Below, piece by piece: positions 1-10,538 of a stretch of 64,000 nt of DNA (position 1 is the stretch's first letter; every line of letters begins with the position of its first letter). This DNA comes from Trichomonas vaginalis G3 (lineage: Eukaryota > Parabasalia > Trichomonadida > Trichomonadidae), in contig NC_067206.1 in assembly GCF_026262505.1 (NCBI RefSeq), positions 26,551,896 to 26,615,895 on the forward strand, given 5' to 3'. The notes beneath the pieces were generated by a model. It did no database searches and had not been told where the DNA came from. It worked only from the letters and a program-made list of their open reading frames with translations. A program made the translations under genes and the position numbers.

Positions 1-181
1 AAAACTATAAGGTACAAACTCTGAATTACACCCAAGAAATTATTATTGCTGATATTAACATTTTGATAAAAAAGATTAACTGAATTTGTATTGGTGGCAT
101 TTAGAAACTTTTATTTGCGTATTAAATAAAAACGTCGTAGGTAATGGCAGATTTTAAGTGCATTCTAAATAAAAAATAAAT

Positions 182-538
182 TTATTCCTTGGAAAGGCGC
201 TGAGCGTTGCGCTGTTCGAGCTTCTCAAGTCTAAGCTTAAGGAAGAGTGGAACACGGTTGCGGCGAACGTTAACATTACGTGGGCGAACGACGTGGCGGT
301 GGACAGCGCAGGAAACGCAGTAGTACTGCTTCTGGTATGTCTTTGGAAGCTCGTAGCCCTGATAGATGCAAGCATCGGAAACATCCTTAGCAGATGAAGC
401 ATCGACCATATTCTTGATAGCAAAACGTGTGATAGCCTTATCCTTTGGAACTTGGCGGCCGCAGTTCATGCAATTAACTGTTCTTGTGTGGCCACGGTTC
501 ATCTTTGAACGGCCATGATTTCTCCTCTTAACTGGCAT
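182..538 (-). CDS. RPS26: 40S ribosomal protein eS26
   Basis: A 118-residue protein of the eS26 family, a small-subunit protein near the mRNA exit site. It opens MPVKRRNHGRSKMNRGHTRT and has the family's zinc-binding pairs CMNCGR (about residues 23-28) and YYCVSCAVH (about 73-81), followed by a basic tail. The length is normal for the family. The ATG at 538 is the only good start because the conserved N-terminus begins there. The gene is complete and intronless. The assignment rests on overall resemblance to known eS26 proteins and is firm. Confidence 0.97.
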   Translation of the reverse strand: MPVKRRNHGRSKMNRGHTRTVNCMNCGRQVPKDKAITRFAIKNMVDASSAKDVSDACIYQGYELPKTYQKQYYCVSCAVHRHVVRPRNVNVRRNRVPLFLKLRLEKLEQRNAQRLSKE

Positions 539-579
539 CGGAAAGGCGGACCAATCGTCACTTTTATCGAAAATATTTC

Positions 580-585
580 AAATGA
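580..585 (-). promoter_or_regulatory. Candidate initiator (Inr) of the eS26 gene
   Basis: TCATTT on the minus strand fits the trichomonad initiator TCA+1(C/T)(A/T)(A/T). It would give a leader of about 45 nt, longer than is usual, so the assignment is tentative. Confidence 0.35.
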
Positions 586-599
586 TTATTTCATCAATC

Positions 600-755
600 T
601 AAGGAATAATTTGATATATTTTATATCATTCCTAGAAAAACACTAAGTGGCTGGAGCAAAATTCGAATTTTGAAAAAATCAAATTGATTAACATTTCGTT
701 TCATACACTTGTTCCTCAGTAAACCATATGGGCAAGCTGCAAGCTTGCCTTTTTT
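600..755 (+). ncRNA. Candidate structured non-coding RNA ending in a hairpin and T run
   Basis: This gene-free spacer between eS26 and the hexosaminidase holds four stem-loops in a row: an interrupted stem at about 602-633 (AGGAAT with ATTCCT, GATATA with TATATC), the palindrome CAAAATTCGAATTTTG near 657-672, a small stem (AATCA with TGATT) near 676-690, and GGCAAGCTGCAAGCTTGCC at about 731-749, followed directly by six T residues. A hairpin plus T run on the plus strand suits a Pol III transcript end. I could not match it to U1, U2, U4, U5, U6, SRP or RNase P RNA. No box A/box B is evident. It may instead be chance structure in AT-rich DNA. Confidence 0.25.
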
Positions 756-1018
756 ATTACCAACTTTCACGCAGATTAGCATACAAATAAAATTCATGTG
801 TTAATTTTGATTATTTGCGGTCAGAAACTTTCATAAGACCATAAACTAAAGCATAACTAGATTCTCAAGCATTAAAATATATGAGAAAAATTAAATGAAA
901 ATCGACAGAAGTAACAAATGTATTTATGAAATATATATAATAAAGAGATAGAGTTTAAGTGTTACTTAGACTTTTTAAAAAAGAAGTTTTATTAAACTTA
1001 AAATTGGCTGTATTTCAT

Positions 1019-2852
1019 TTATAGAACTACTAATTCATCTGCGAACATGTAGTGTGGATAATCTTTCCAGATGTAAGCCTGGTAGCGGATGTATCTACCA
1101 GAAGCGTTGCCCTGGAAGCCCTTAGCCAAGTAGGCGTAGGCAGTGTCATCCCATGGATATGTTTCTTCGTAGATTGTAGCCCATGAAACTCCATCATAAG
1201 AGACGGAAATCTTAACAACTTGTGGGGTGTAAATCATTTGATCGTGGTTTCTTAACCATGTAACGTAAACCTGATGGAACTCCTTAGATTCCTCCAAATC
1301 GACGGTGACATCGAATGTGTAGTTGTGGGAGTCATCATGGTGGAAGCCCTGCCAGACACCATCATGGAAGTCCCAGTTGCCTCTTAAGCCGTTTGTCATT
1401 TCGGCTTCATTGTGAGCTGGGTAGTATGGAGAGATTGGTGAGTTGTATGTGACCTTCTTGCCGCGAGCAAGGTGATCGATTGGAGCCTGAGACTCTTGTC
1501 TGTCACCCATATCAAGCTTGTATGGATGGTAGCCACGCTCTTCAAGGAGTTCGACATATCTTCTGAGGCGCTCCATGAATCCCTTCAAGTTCTTCTTGTC
1601 CTTTGGTAACCAGCCAGATTCAGCAATACCAATAACTCTTGGCCAGATCATGTACTCAGTATGTTCTGGTGTTGTGACGTATTCTGTCCAGAGGTTGCCC
1701 TGAACACCGTAGATGTTCTTGCGGAACTCTTCTGGGATGTCATTTGGAATTGGGAAGTAGTTGTAGACGGTTGTAACTGGAGTATAACCACCGATAGCGC
1801 GTGGCTGTGTAGCGGCAAGATCCTGATAAGTAATCGAGGTAAACCCACTGGCATAGTGTCATGATAACCTGGTGGCCGGCCTTGGCAGCTTCGATACCAC
1901 CACCTTCGCCTGTCCATGACATAACGACGGCGTTTGGAGCAAGACCACCCTTGAGAATTTCATCCCAACCGATGAGTGTTCTGCCGTTCTCGTTGATGAA
2001 CTTCTCAATGCGCTTGATGAGATATGACTGGAGCTGGTCAACTTCTGTGAAGTTGTTGTCCTTCATTCTCTGCTGGCACTTAGGGCAGTTGTACCAGGCA
2101 CCCATTGATGCTTCATCACAACCAATGTGGATGTACTGGGATGGGAAGATGTCGAAGACCTCTGAGAGGATGTTCTCAAGGAATTCGAATGTTCCTTCGT
2201 TACCAACGCAGAAGTCGGAGTTCTTGTATGGCTGGCCAGAGCAGGAGAATTCTGGATAAGCATAGAGAACTTCTTCAGAGTGTCCTGGCATTTCAATTTC
2301 TGGGATAATTGTGATGTATCTGTCAGCAGCGTACTTGACAACTTCTCTCATGTCTTCCTGTGTGTAGTAGCCACCATAAGCACCTATTGTGCCTTCATCA
2401 CTGTACTTTCTGTCATGGGCTTCGTTCCACCAGATCTGCCAATCTGATTCTGTACGATAAGCAGCCTTCTGTGTAAGAAGTGGGTACTTCTTGATTTCAA
2501 GACGCCAGCCACCAGCATCTGTAAGGTGGATGTGGAATCTGCTGATCTTGAAGTAGGCGAGGCAGTCAATCTGCTTCAATAAGAAGTCCTTTGGAACAAA
2601 GTGACGAGAAACATCGAGCATGAGACCACGGTACTTGAAAGCTGGGCAATCTTTGATGGGGAGGCATGGGATCTCTCCAGAGCCTTTACTCATGTGATAT
2701 AATTGGATGATGATCTGTAAACCGTAGAAAAGACCACGGGCTGATCCAGACTTGATAACAACAGAACTTGTTGAGACCTCAACTGTGTATTCGTCTTCTG
2801 TTGTCATTGTTGAATCGATAAGAGCGGAAACCTGATTTGTCTTCATGTCCAT
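1019..2852 (-). pseudogene. GH20 beta-N-acetylhexosaminidase, frame-shifted
   Basis: Glycoside hydrolase family 20, which removes terminal GlcNAc/GalNAc from glycans. Reading from 2852, the GH20 barrel is clear: YRGLMLDVSRHFVP, FHIHLTDAGGWRLEI, then the catalytic D-E pair in YIHIGCDEASMGAW and LIGWDEIL. After CQWVYLDY (about 1820) the frame shifts once. The protein continues in a second frame (YQDLAATQPRAIGG, then NLWTEY and MIWPRVIGIAESGW) to a stop at 1019-1021. The last 120 or so residues (NGLRGNWDFHDGVWQGF to the end) resemble an F5/8 type C/discoidin-like carbohydrate-binding domain. No signal peptide is seen. The frame upstream of the ATG at 2852 stays open to about 2930 without another ATG, so the N-terminal domain looks clipped. 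The stop codon overlaps TAAA, a likely polyadenylation signal. The single shift is either a recent pseudogene lesion or a sequence error. Confidence 0.85.
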
Positions 2853-2938
2853 TGGTGAAAGCTTTAATGGGACATCCTGGACACTGAGGAAATCGAGGAA
2901 TCTCTCGCGGTCCTCAGCTGGGGCTGTTCTTTACAATA

Positions 2939-3848
2939 AATTTATTGAATTAGTAATATTAGTAATTCAATAAATTGTTATTTTGTCACATTGAGAAGTT
3001 CTCAAAAAAAAATATTGAAAAGTGTTTTTCATTATGACGGTTCACGATTATTGAAACTCCCCACATTATCTGAACTGCTATGACATGTGATATATTGAAT
3101 GATAATTGTCCATTTGAACGTTTAGCATAAATCGAATTCAAGAAAAATTAGACGGTTCAAATCAGAGATGTGATCTCATTGGCAATTGTAGTTTTAAGGA
3201 GAAATATTGGTAATATATTACACAGTTTCATTATTAGAGAGCGAAAAACCAGGTTGGTTGCAGTTACAGGATTCAGGAATTGATTGAAAAATTAACATGT
3301 TAAAGAAAAGCCAAATATCCTGTAATTATTTGAGTTTGAGGTGTTTCTTCTAAGTTTATCAATGAATTTGCCTTGGCAAACTTTCTTTCATCGTCACATT
3401 TGTGAAGGAAATAACATAGAAAAATAAGGTTGTGGAATTCTTTGTCAATGTTCTTATCATTATTTCATGAGCTCTAGCAGCTAATAAGTTTAATTTTGAT
3501 GATCACTTAACTAAACTGTTTAATCGAATTTTCCGAAAAAATATTCGAACAAAAATCGTAGAAGAAAGTGAATGTTAATGCTTTTGCACCTAATATATTG
3601 ATTTCAATATATGTCACATGAATTATATTTGCAAATCCTGAAAATTAATTTCAACTTAGTGTAATCATTTCATGAATGTTATAGATTGTAAACATACCAG
3701 CAAAAGGAAATAAATAACAGTAATGATTTCTTAAAAAATAACTTTATTAATCAAACAATCTATAAAAAATAATAAAAGGCTGTTCTTAATGAATGATTCG
3801 ACAATCATTCAAAGACATCATTTAATTAAAGATCTATTGCTGTTGAAA
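2939..3848. other. Intergenic region, no gene seen
   Basis: About 900 bp of AT-rich DNA upstream of the hexosaminidase and downstream of the U2AF-like gene. I see no convincing open frame, RNA gene or repeat; it should hold the hexosaminidase promoter. Confidence 0.6.
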
Positions 3849-4946
3849 TTAGTAGGAATCACGTCTTGGGCCACGATTATAACCTCTATCATTATAATTT
3901 CTATTTGGATTCCTGTAATAATCATTTCTATCAGGATTTCTGTCATAACCTCTGTCCGGATTGTAACGATTATAATATGGAGGTGGAGCAGCTTGTTCTG
4001 GAGATGGATATCTTCTTCTATTTGGTTGATACTCGTCAGGTTGCGGATACTCGTATATTCCTTGGCCAGGAAGTAGTAAATCTGGTCGATAAGCAGTAGA
4101 TTCAGGTGGTGGATAGTCTCTTATCACGTTTTCTTGGTATCTTCGTGGAGGAACTTGATCACTGTATCTTGGATTTCTATCGTAATTATAATTTCTGTTT
4201 CTTTGGTATGGATCCCTTTCATTTTCTCTTTCAAAATCACGATATCTATTGCGATCTCTTTCTCTGTAATTGTCTCTATCTCTATCACGTTCTCTATCCC
4301 TGTCTCTGTCTCTATCGCGACTTCTTGTGTTTGTATTTTGGATTGGTTGTAAATCTTCTAAAGACAAAGAACTGTGTCCCATAACATGTGAAACTGGACA
4401 CAACTCTAGAATGTTGTCTGAAGGTATTATCGGATGTATAAAATTGCATTTTTCATTATGAGGACATTTACCTTCTTTAAACTGGCGGCAAACAGCAACA
4501 TTAAAGTTGACAACAGGAGAAAACTGAACATCAATCGGGCGGCCGCCATAGTACCTTCCTCGTAAATTATTGTAAGCTGTAAGTGCGTTTTCTAAATTTT
4601 CATACATAACTAAAACATTTCCGAGTAAATGCTCGCAGAGATTACCTGATACAACAAATTCTGAAATAGGACCAAATGTTCGAAGTTCTTCGTAAACATC
4701 AAGGTAAAATTCATCAAAATTATTGCGAATTGTTTCATTTTCGATTATTAATGTGTCTGGTGGAAGTAATGACATAAAATGATATGGATTTTGGTAGAAA
4801 TTTGCTAAAAGTAATGTATTTGAAACTTGTGGCTTGATGTGCATCCTTGAACAGATTTCTCCATGCATGCATGCGCCAGTTCGCTCAAAAAAAGAACAAT
4901 AAATCCGATCTTTTTCTGAGCTTGCGCGAGATTTTTGATTTCGCAT
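3849..4946 (-). CDS. U2AF1: U2AF small-subunit-like splicing factor (CCCH-UHM-CCCH with RD-rich tail)
   Basis: A 365-residue homologue of U2AF35, which recognises the 3' splice-site AG through a complex with U2AF65. Domain order fits the family: a first CCCH zinc finger (residues about 13-37, YCSFFERTGACMHGEICSRMH), a U2AF-homology RRM (about 42-155, with LLLANFYQNP at its start and NNLRGRYYGGRPIDVQF as RNP-like strands), and a second CCCH finger (about 160-178, CRQFKEGKCPHNEKCNFIH). The C-terminal 160 residues are low-complexity: R/D and R/E dipeptides, then Y/N/P/R-rich sequence, in place of a classical RS domain. The start at 4946 gives the normal distance to the first finger. The gene is complete, and unlike most trichomonad genes its role is tied to introns, which are rare in this lineage. 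Confidence 0.95.
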   Translation of the reverse strand: MRNQKSRASSEKDRIYCSFFERTGACMHGEICSRMHIKPQVSNTLLLANFYQNPYHFMSLLPPDTLIIENETIRNNFDEFYLDVYEELRTFGPISEFVVSGNLCEHLLGNVLVMYENLENALTAYNNLRGRYYGGRPIDVQFSPVVNFNVAVCRQFKEGKCPHNEKCNFIHPIIPSDNILELCPVSHVMGHSSLSLEDLQPIQNTNTRSRDRDRDRDRERDRDRDNYRERDRNRYRDFERENERDPYQRNRNYNYDRNPRYSDQVPPRRYQENVIRDYPPPESTAYRPDLLLPGQGIYEYPQPDEYQPNRRRYPSPEQAAPPPYYNRYNPDRGYDRNPDRNDYYRNPNRNYNDRGYNRGPRRDSY

Positions 4947-5374
4947 GAATGAACAAAAGTGTCAAAAGTGTTTCATAGATAAAAACTTAATTTTTGCATG
5001 TATTTATAATCTATGTGTTTTATATACTTGATTTATCGATTTAAATTTTCTAAAATTCCTCAAAATTTTTCATAATTTCTGCTTTTTCATAAAAAATTTA
5101 CAAGTTTTTAATTTCATTTTTAAAATTTCAAAAAAAAATTTGGAAAATCAACATGCTTAGAAACTCTTTATTTCATAGGCCTGTCCAAACTTTTCAAAAA
5201 GCTTACCACGTGGAAGGAAGAGACCAAAAAAATCGTGCCTCGGCGGCTTCGCCGCCTCGGCACTAAAAACAGCATACCATATTTAATATGTCCTTTTTTC
5301 TTTTTCTCTTTTCCTCTTTCTCTCTCCTTCTTTTTCTTTCTTCTCTTTTTCCTTCTTTTCTTCTCACTTTCTTT
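4947..5374. other. AT-rich spacer, GC hairpin and polypyrimidine tract
   Basis: AT-rich spacer upstream of the U2AF-like gene. At about 5237-5265 an interrupted GC-rich hairpin pairs GTGCC with GGCAC and GGCGGC with GCCGCC around a TTC loop. From about 5290 to 5374 the plus strand is almost pure C/T (about 85 nt), leading straight into the hairpin array. The lysine/arginine-rich open frame on the opposite strand is a by-product of this tract. Confidence 0.6.
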
Positions 5375-5862
5375 TTGGAGCTGCTTTACTTTGAAATCTC
5401 TCATCAATCGATGAGAGAAATAATAGTAAAGTAGCTTCAATGTATATACGTATATTGATTGGGTTATGGTTAGCGGTAATGTCTGTATGTAGTTCGATTG
5501 GAGCTGCCTCACTCTGAGATCTCTCATCAAATGAAGAGTTCTCAGAGTGAGGCAGCTCCAATGTGTATGTGCGTATTGATTGGGTTGCTGTAATAAGCAG
5601 TGCTTGTGTGTAGTTCGATTGGAACTACTTTACTCTGAGATCTGTCATCAATCGATGAGAGTTCTCAGAGTAAAACTGTTCCAATGTGTAATCTTGTGCT
5701 AGCTTGTCTGTTCGATTGGAACTGCTTTACTCTGAGTTCTCTCATCAATTGATGAGAGAAATAAGAGCAAAGTAGCTCCAATGTATATATGTGTATTGAT
5801 TCGGTTTGGTTAGCTGGACTGTCATCAATCGATGAGAATTCTCAGAGCAAAGCAGCTCCAAT
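5375..5862. repeat. Tandem array of about five long hairpins
   Basis: Four full imperfect palindromes of 65-68 bp lie at 5375-5440, 5498-5562, 5618-5685 and 5715-5782, with a fifth half-unit at about 5822-5862. Each has arms of about 22-28 bp (ATTGGAGCTGCCTCACTCTG pairing with its complement) around a centre such as CTCATCAATCGATGAG. Period is about 97-123 bp. Spacers share GTATTGATTGGGTT and TAGTTCGATT. Arms differ between units but change on both sides together (for example CTTTAC/GTAAAG against CCTCAC/GTGAGG). Function unknown: hairpin small-RNA precursor, satellite or foldback-repeat cluster. Confidence 0.85.
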
Positions 5863-6799
5863 GTGTAAATTTGTATTAGTTCGTGTGAAAGAAGTTGTAG
5901 TGCTGGTGCGTAGTTTGACTTTCAAGAAGCTCGCGATTCAAAACTCATCAAATGAAAAGTTTATAGTGGGCTTCTTGATAATATGTTAAAGGTGATGTTC
6001 TTGTTCGAGTTGTAACAAGAAGGAATACATGAGTACGTAAGCTCGGCATTCGCCGAGCGAATTAAAGATAACGGACGAATTTAAATTATTTTATTTCAAA
6101 ATTTAAAATTTTAATATTTAATTATATAAATTAAAATAAACATTTTTACCAATTTTTATAAAAAAATCTGTGTCATATCGTTTTACCACAATTCAAAATA
6201 ATTAATGTTGATAAATATATTTAATATGTAATATTAATCATATTTTGTGCGAGAAGTGAGTTGTGGTAACTTTCGTGGATATACATCGTTCATTTTATGG
6301 TGAAAGTTCTCAATTTGTGGGAAAAGTTCTCAATTTTGTGGTATTTTTAGGTTCCACAACTCAATTTATGGTCATTTCATCTTACCACATGGTAAGTTTT
6401 TATAAAACTCTATATTTATCATTGATTTCTGATTTAATAACAATATCTTGAATAATTGAGCATATCTATCGCTTTAAATTTTATTCTCCAATTCCAAAAA
6501 AATTTCAAAAATCAAAAAATGAAAAAAATATTTATAATTTTTGCCGTGAAAAATCAAAAATATTCACACTGTGTGGTTTCCATGGAAAGTTACCACTGGG
6601 ACCCACAGGGATTGGCCTATTTATTTCTCTATATATCGTTGATATTCATAAAATCTTTCGATTTTTATTTTGATTAGGATAATTTCAAGAAATTTTATCA
6701 AGTAATCTTGGTTTTTATACTATGATAACATCAACAAAGCTTTTTATCACTTTAAAATTGAATTTTGTGCAAAGGATAAATAATAAACGGCTGAACATC
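5863..6799. other. Intergenic region upstream of B9D2
   Basis: AT-rich, no gene seen. It holds a small perfect hairpin (GCTCGGC-ATTC-GCCGAGC, about 6031-6048 on the line starting 6001), a short duplicated motif AAGTTCTCAATTT near 6300-6340, and the palindrome CTTACCACATGGTAAG near 6384-6399. Confidence 0.5.
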
Positions 6800-6805
6800 T
6801 CACAA
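6800..6805 (+). promoter_or_regulatory. Initiator of B9D2
   Basis: TCACAA matches TCA+1(C/T)(A/T)(A/T) and lies 27 nt upstream of the B9D2 ATG, a typical trichomonad arrangement. Confidence 0.6.
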
Positions 6806-6828
6806 AAAAATTCGTTGAATTTACAGAA

Positions 6829-7365
6829 ATGGCGCAATCAGCAGACGCTTACTTCATAGGTAGAATCGAAGGTGCATCAGGATTCAAGCAAGCAGCCTTC
6901 TGCAGGTTCTGGTTTGTAAATGGAACTCAATGGCGTCTTGTTAGCGGCCTTGCTTTAGGACAAACTCAAACAGATAAATCTGGCGACGATAGCGACGTTG
7001 TTGTTTGGAGTCATCCAATCGATGCATACTACGAGTTTACTGGAATTCAGGGATGGCCAAAGCTTTCCTTCCAAGTTTGGCAACATGATGAACTTGGTAG
7101 ATCATATCTTGGTGGATATGCATTTTGCCCACTCCCCATGGAACCAGGAAATCATAAAATTGACGTTGATGTTTGGAGACCAATAGGAACTAATGTTGAA
7201 GAATTAACTGCAAAATATATTGGCGGTTCTCCACTTTTGAAGAATCAAGAACTTGCTCACTTACCAACAGATCGCTATAAACTTAAATCAGAAACAGTTG
7301 GAAAAATTCATTTAGATATTAATCTAATATTAGGTAGAACTTCGGCATTCCAAATTGCATTTTAA
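6829..7365 (+). CDS. B9D2: B9 domain-containing protein 2 (ciliary transition zone)
   Basis: A 178-residue protein that is almost entirely one B9 (C2-like) domain. B9D2 sits in the MKS module of the ciliary transition zone with B9D1 and MKS1 and helps to gate membrane proteins into cilia. Family signatures visible: ADAYFIGRIEGASGF at the start, WRLVSGLALGQTQ, VVVWSHPIDAYYE, GIQGWPKLSFQVWQHDELGR, GYAFCPLP, DVWRPIG and IGGSPLL. Length agrees with animal B9D2 (about 175). It is complete and intronless, with an Inr 27 nt upstream. It is convergent with NAA30. Confidence 0.96.
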   Translation: MAQSADAYFIGRIEGASGFKQAAFCRFWFVNGTQWRLVSGLALGQTQTDKSGDDSDVVVWSHPIDAYYEFTGIQGWPKLSFQVWQHDELGRSYLGGYAFCPLPMEPGNHKIDVDVWRPIGTNVEELTAKYIGGSPLLKNQELAHLPTDRYKLKSETVGKIHLDINLILGRTSAFQIAF

Positions 7366-7800
7366 TTTCGTTTACAATTTATACTATGACTTTTTGATTA
7401 CAGAACGGTAAACATGTTTTTATTTGCTTTTAAATTCATTTATTTTTGATTTACTGAGAATTCTAATCCTAAATTTCTAATGTTGTTATTCTTCACCTCA
7501 TGCATATAAAATGGAAAAAGAATTTCTAGAAATATAAAGAATCATAAGTTTGGTATTAATTTATTTGTGCACTCACGATAATCAAGCATCTTAAATCGCA
7601 TACGGAATTTTATGCTTTAGTTTCATTCATATCATTCAACAATTTGTTTAATTTTATCTAAATATTTTTCTTAATAATCTAAAAGAATGACCATACAATT
7701 AATAATTCTATATAGTTTAGTTCAGTAGTTAATATATCGTAAAGTAGCTTTAATTTTCGAGAATGAATAGTAGTTTTACATAAAAACAGATTTATTAGTA
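7366..7800. other. Convergent intergenic spacer, no gene seen
   Basis: About 435 bp of AT-rich DNA between the convergent B9D2 and NAA30 genes. Nothing beyond expected 3' ends is visible. Confidence 0.55.
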
Positions 7801-8265
7801 TTATTCTCGGTTGAACCATATCTTAAGACGGTATGCTTCGTTTCCATTTAAGTAATATCTGAATAGACGTTTTGTACGTACAAAACCAAGTGATTCGTAT
7901 AAGCGGAGAGCTGGGAAATTGTCCACTTCTGTCTCTATAACAACTTCTGTGCATGTCTTTTTCATTTCCTCGATTAAATCTACAGCTAATTTCTTTCCGA
8001 TACCTTTCTTTCTATGTTCCTTTAAGACAACCAACATTGCGATGTAACCTTTCACACGACCATCATCCTTCTTTGTCTCTCGACCGATAATTGCGCCAAC
8101 AAGCTGGCCATTGCAATGGGCCAACAAACAATGTTGGGGACAAACAGCCATGAAGTATCTATATGTGAAAAGTCCATATGGTTCGGAAAGCTCGTCATCA
8201 ATTAGTTTGAAAACTTCTTGAACTTCTTCTTCTCCTTTGTAAGCTCTATATGTGATGTCTGACAT
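7801..8265 (-). CDS. NAA30: N-alpha-acetyltransferase 30 (NatC catalytic subunit, Mak3)
   Basis: A 154-residue GNAT-fold protein. NAA30 is the catalytic subunit of NatC, which acetylates N-termini such as Met-Leu/Ile/Phe/Trp. The family sequence is clear: YRYFMAVCPQHCLLAHCNGQ, VGAIIGR, GYIAMLVVLKEHRKKGIGKK (acetyl-CoA pyrophosphate-binding R-x-x-G-x-G as RKKGIGK), VVIETEVDNFPALRLYESLG and FRYYLNGNEAYRLKIW. I start at the ATG at 8263-8265 (MSDITYRAY). The frame runs on upstream, but an initiator-like TCATTT lies 12-17 nt before this ATG, so the extra upstream residues are not expected to be translated. Confidence 0.95.
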   Translation of the reverse strand: MSDITYRAYKGEEEVQEVFKLIDDELSEPYGLFTYRYFMAVCPQHCLLAHCNGQLVGAIIGRETKKDDGRVKGYIAMLVVLKEHRKKGIGKKLAVDLIEEMKKTCTEVVIETEVDNFPALRLYESLGFVRTKRLFRYYLNGNEAYRLKIWFNRE

Positions 8266-8276
8266 TGAGGAACGAT

Positions 8277-8282
8277 AAATGA
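8277..8282 (-). promoter_or_regulatory. Initiator of NAA30
   Basis: TCATTT on the minus strand just upstream of the chosen NAA30 start fits the trichomonad Inr and supports that start. Confidence 0.6.
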
Positions 8283-9256
8283 AAAAGTGACAAAACAAAA
8301 ATTTGTTCTGAAAAAATCTCCATAATTCCTGCATCAAGACATCTTTTTTCGTGAATATTTTATAGATATCTGCCACACATAATCCAAATATTGAATAATC
8401 AATCTTCTTATTCATATATTTAATATTCTATCTGCAAAACTTCTTTGGAGTCTCAATTTCCTTTTTTAACGAACATAGCTATGTTTTTGTTCGATAAAAA
8501 TGGGTACATATTATCATAGGAAATTTTCCAATGAAAATATTACAGTATACGGAAAAAGTAGGTCTTAAAATCATTTTGGGTCTTATTTTTAACCGCAAAA
8601 TTCCCACAATTTTGAATACTTTGGCAAAAAAACTTGCAAAAACATAGCGTCTATATACTATGTATATTAAGATTTTGCAAAGTGTCAAAAAATAAAAAAT
8701 TAAAAAAAAATTTTAGGGAGTTCGAAAAAAGTAATGATTGTAAGAGATGGGAAGTATTTACGCTTGAAGTCGGAGCGGATATGAAAAGAATTTGTAGAGG
8801 CGCATATCTTGGTATGCAAAATTGAGATACTGTGTTGAAATCTACAAAATTCAAAATCTGACACAAGTCTCTCTGACCATATTAGACTCGTATTCTTTCT
8901 CTGTTGTATGAGATTTAATGAAAATGCTCGTTAATAGATACACATCTATTTAAAAATGATATCCGTTATTAAATCATATGCTCTGTGGACGCAGAAACTT
9001 GTGTTTTCGACTTTGTAAGTTGGTAATGAGCGATGCGAATGGGTCAGTTTGGTTAGTAAAGTCATCTAAGAAAAAATCGTTAATTGAACAATATGTAATA
9101 ATTTTTGAAAATGAAGTAAATAGTATATTGAAATGTGCAGTATTAAGCTACTCTTTGACCTTGTAAGTTTTGATCAATTATGTAGCTGAAGGTATATTTG
9201 CAGGTAAGCAAGTTTGGGGAAAAATCTTATAGCTAAAAATAAAAATTGTATAAAAT

Positions 9257-9346
9257 AATTATGTGGTTCATTTGCTAACGTGCTTTATTTTTGGGGTCGG
9301 AAAACCCAGGTTCGAATCCGAATAAATCTTATTTTTTCTTTTTTCA
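9257..9346 (+). other. tRNA-like Pol III promoter sequence (left copy)
   Basis: TGGTTCATTTG (9264-9274) is close to a box A. GGTTCGAATCC (9309-9319) is a perfect box B/T-loop sequence. T runs follow at about 9332 onward. A full cloverleaf does not fold: the acceptor and T stems fail. It is therefore a tRNA pseudogene or tRNA-derived sequence inside the transposon. Confidence 0.4.
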
Positions 9347-10440
9347 TTATATCAATAAATTGTATTATACTCAAGAATTATTTTAATAAGAATCAATTTG
9401 GAATTTGAACCATGAATAATATATTTCGTATTTAAATACTCATATTTTTGTAAAATAATCTTTTCGGTTATATTACAATCAAATTACAAAACAGGTATAA
9501 GATTTTTTAATCCTAAATTCAAAATATATGAACTTTGATCTTTAAATTTTAAACAATTTTGAGAAAGAAATATTGTTAATCGCTTAATATTCTTATGTAT
9601 ATAAGTTGATTATGCAGCTGTGTGTCAAAATCCAATTTTTAATACCAATCTCATTTATTCTTCAAATTATTTTTATTATTATAATCATGAGATCTGGTAT
9701 TATATGAATAATATCACATTTCAACATAAACGTGAATAAATTTCAAAATTGCAAAACAATCACCTCAATTTCTCTATTTATTCATATTAACTTATTTTCG
9801 ATATACCCATTTAATTAGTTTCATGTATGTTAGCATGTGACAATAGATATTTGAAGCTTAAATGATGGATTGCCGAAGAAATTAACAAAAAATTCTTATA
9901 TTTTTGATTTATGATCATACAAACATAATGACTTACAACAAATATCATTATAATACATAATTACCATAGTTGGATCTCAAATTAAAAATATTATTATATT
10001 TGGATATTATTCTCAGTAATTTTCAATTTTGCTTTATATGAGATTCAAACAGACCATTAGATACATGTTATAGCCAATCAATATTTTCATAAGAATAAAA
10101 ATTTTTTAGAATATTGTTTTATGTTTTTTATAATTGACAGTCTATTTGTATCTACCTATCTTAAAATACATTTTATGTTTGTAATCGCTCTTCCACCTAT
10201 AACAATTTAGAACAATTCTGAATATTTAAATGTTTTGATATGGATAATTCAGTTATACCAAGATTGACTAAGTCTCTTGGTATGAATATTGAACTTGAGA
10301 ACATTTACTTGATTCATATTAATAAATTTGTGTCAAATTCAAATAATTGTTATTAGTAATCTTAATTTATTCAATATATATGACTGAAAACAGTTTACTT
10401 GTTTCTTACTAATAGCAATCTTCTATTTATTTTTCAAGTA

Positions 10441-10538
10441 TAAAAAAAAGAAAAAAAGAAAAGCGTGATACTTAATTCGAACTCGGAACCTCAACAGTAA
10501 AGCCAATTCGGTGGTTTTAACCGTTAGACTACACCTCA
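10441..10538 (-). other. tRNA-like Pol III promoter sequence (right copy)
   Basis: On the minus strand TAGTCTAACGG (10521-10531) fits box A exactly, AGTTCGAATT (10474-10483) is a near box B, and long T runs follow (10441-10462). The anticodon and acceptor stems are poor, so it is tRNA-derived rather than a working tRNA gene. Confidence 0.4.

Noticed and set aside
3789-4384. Ile/Ser- and Tyr/Asp-rich plus-strand frames
   Set aside because: Antisense to the RD-rich tail of the U2AF-like gene.
5168-5530. Lys/Arg-rich frame on the minus strand
   Set aside because: Produced by translating the polypyrimidine tract backwards; no protein-like composition outside it.
9257-10538. Two genuine tRNA genes
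   Set aside because: Promoter boxes are good but the acceptor, anticodon and T stems do not fold as a cloverleaf, so I call them tRNA-like only.
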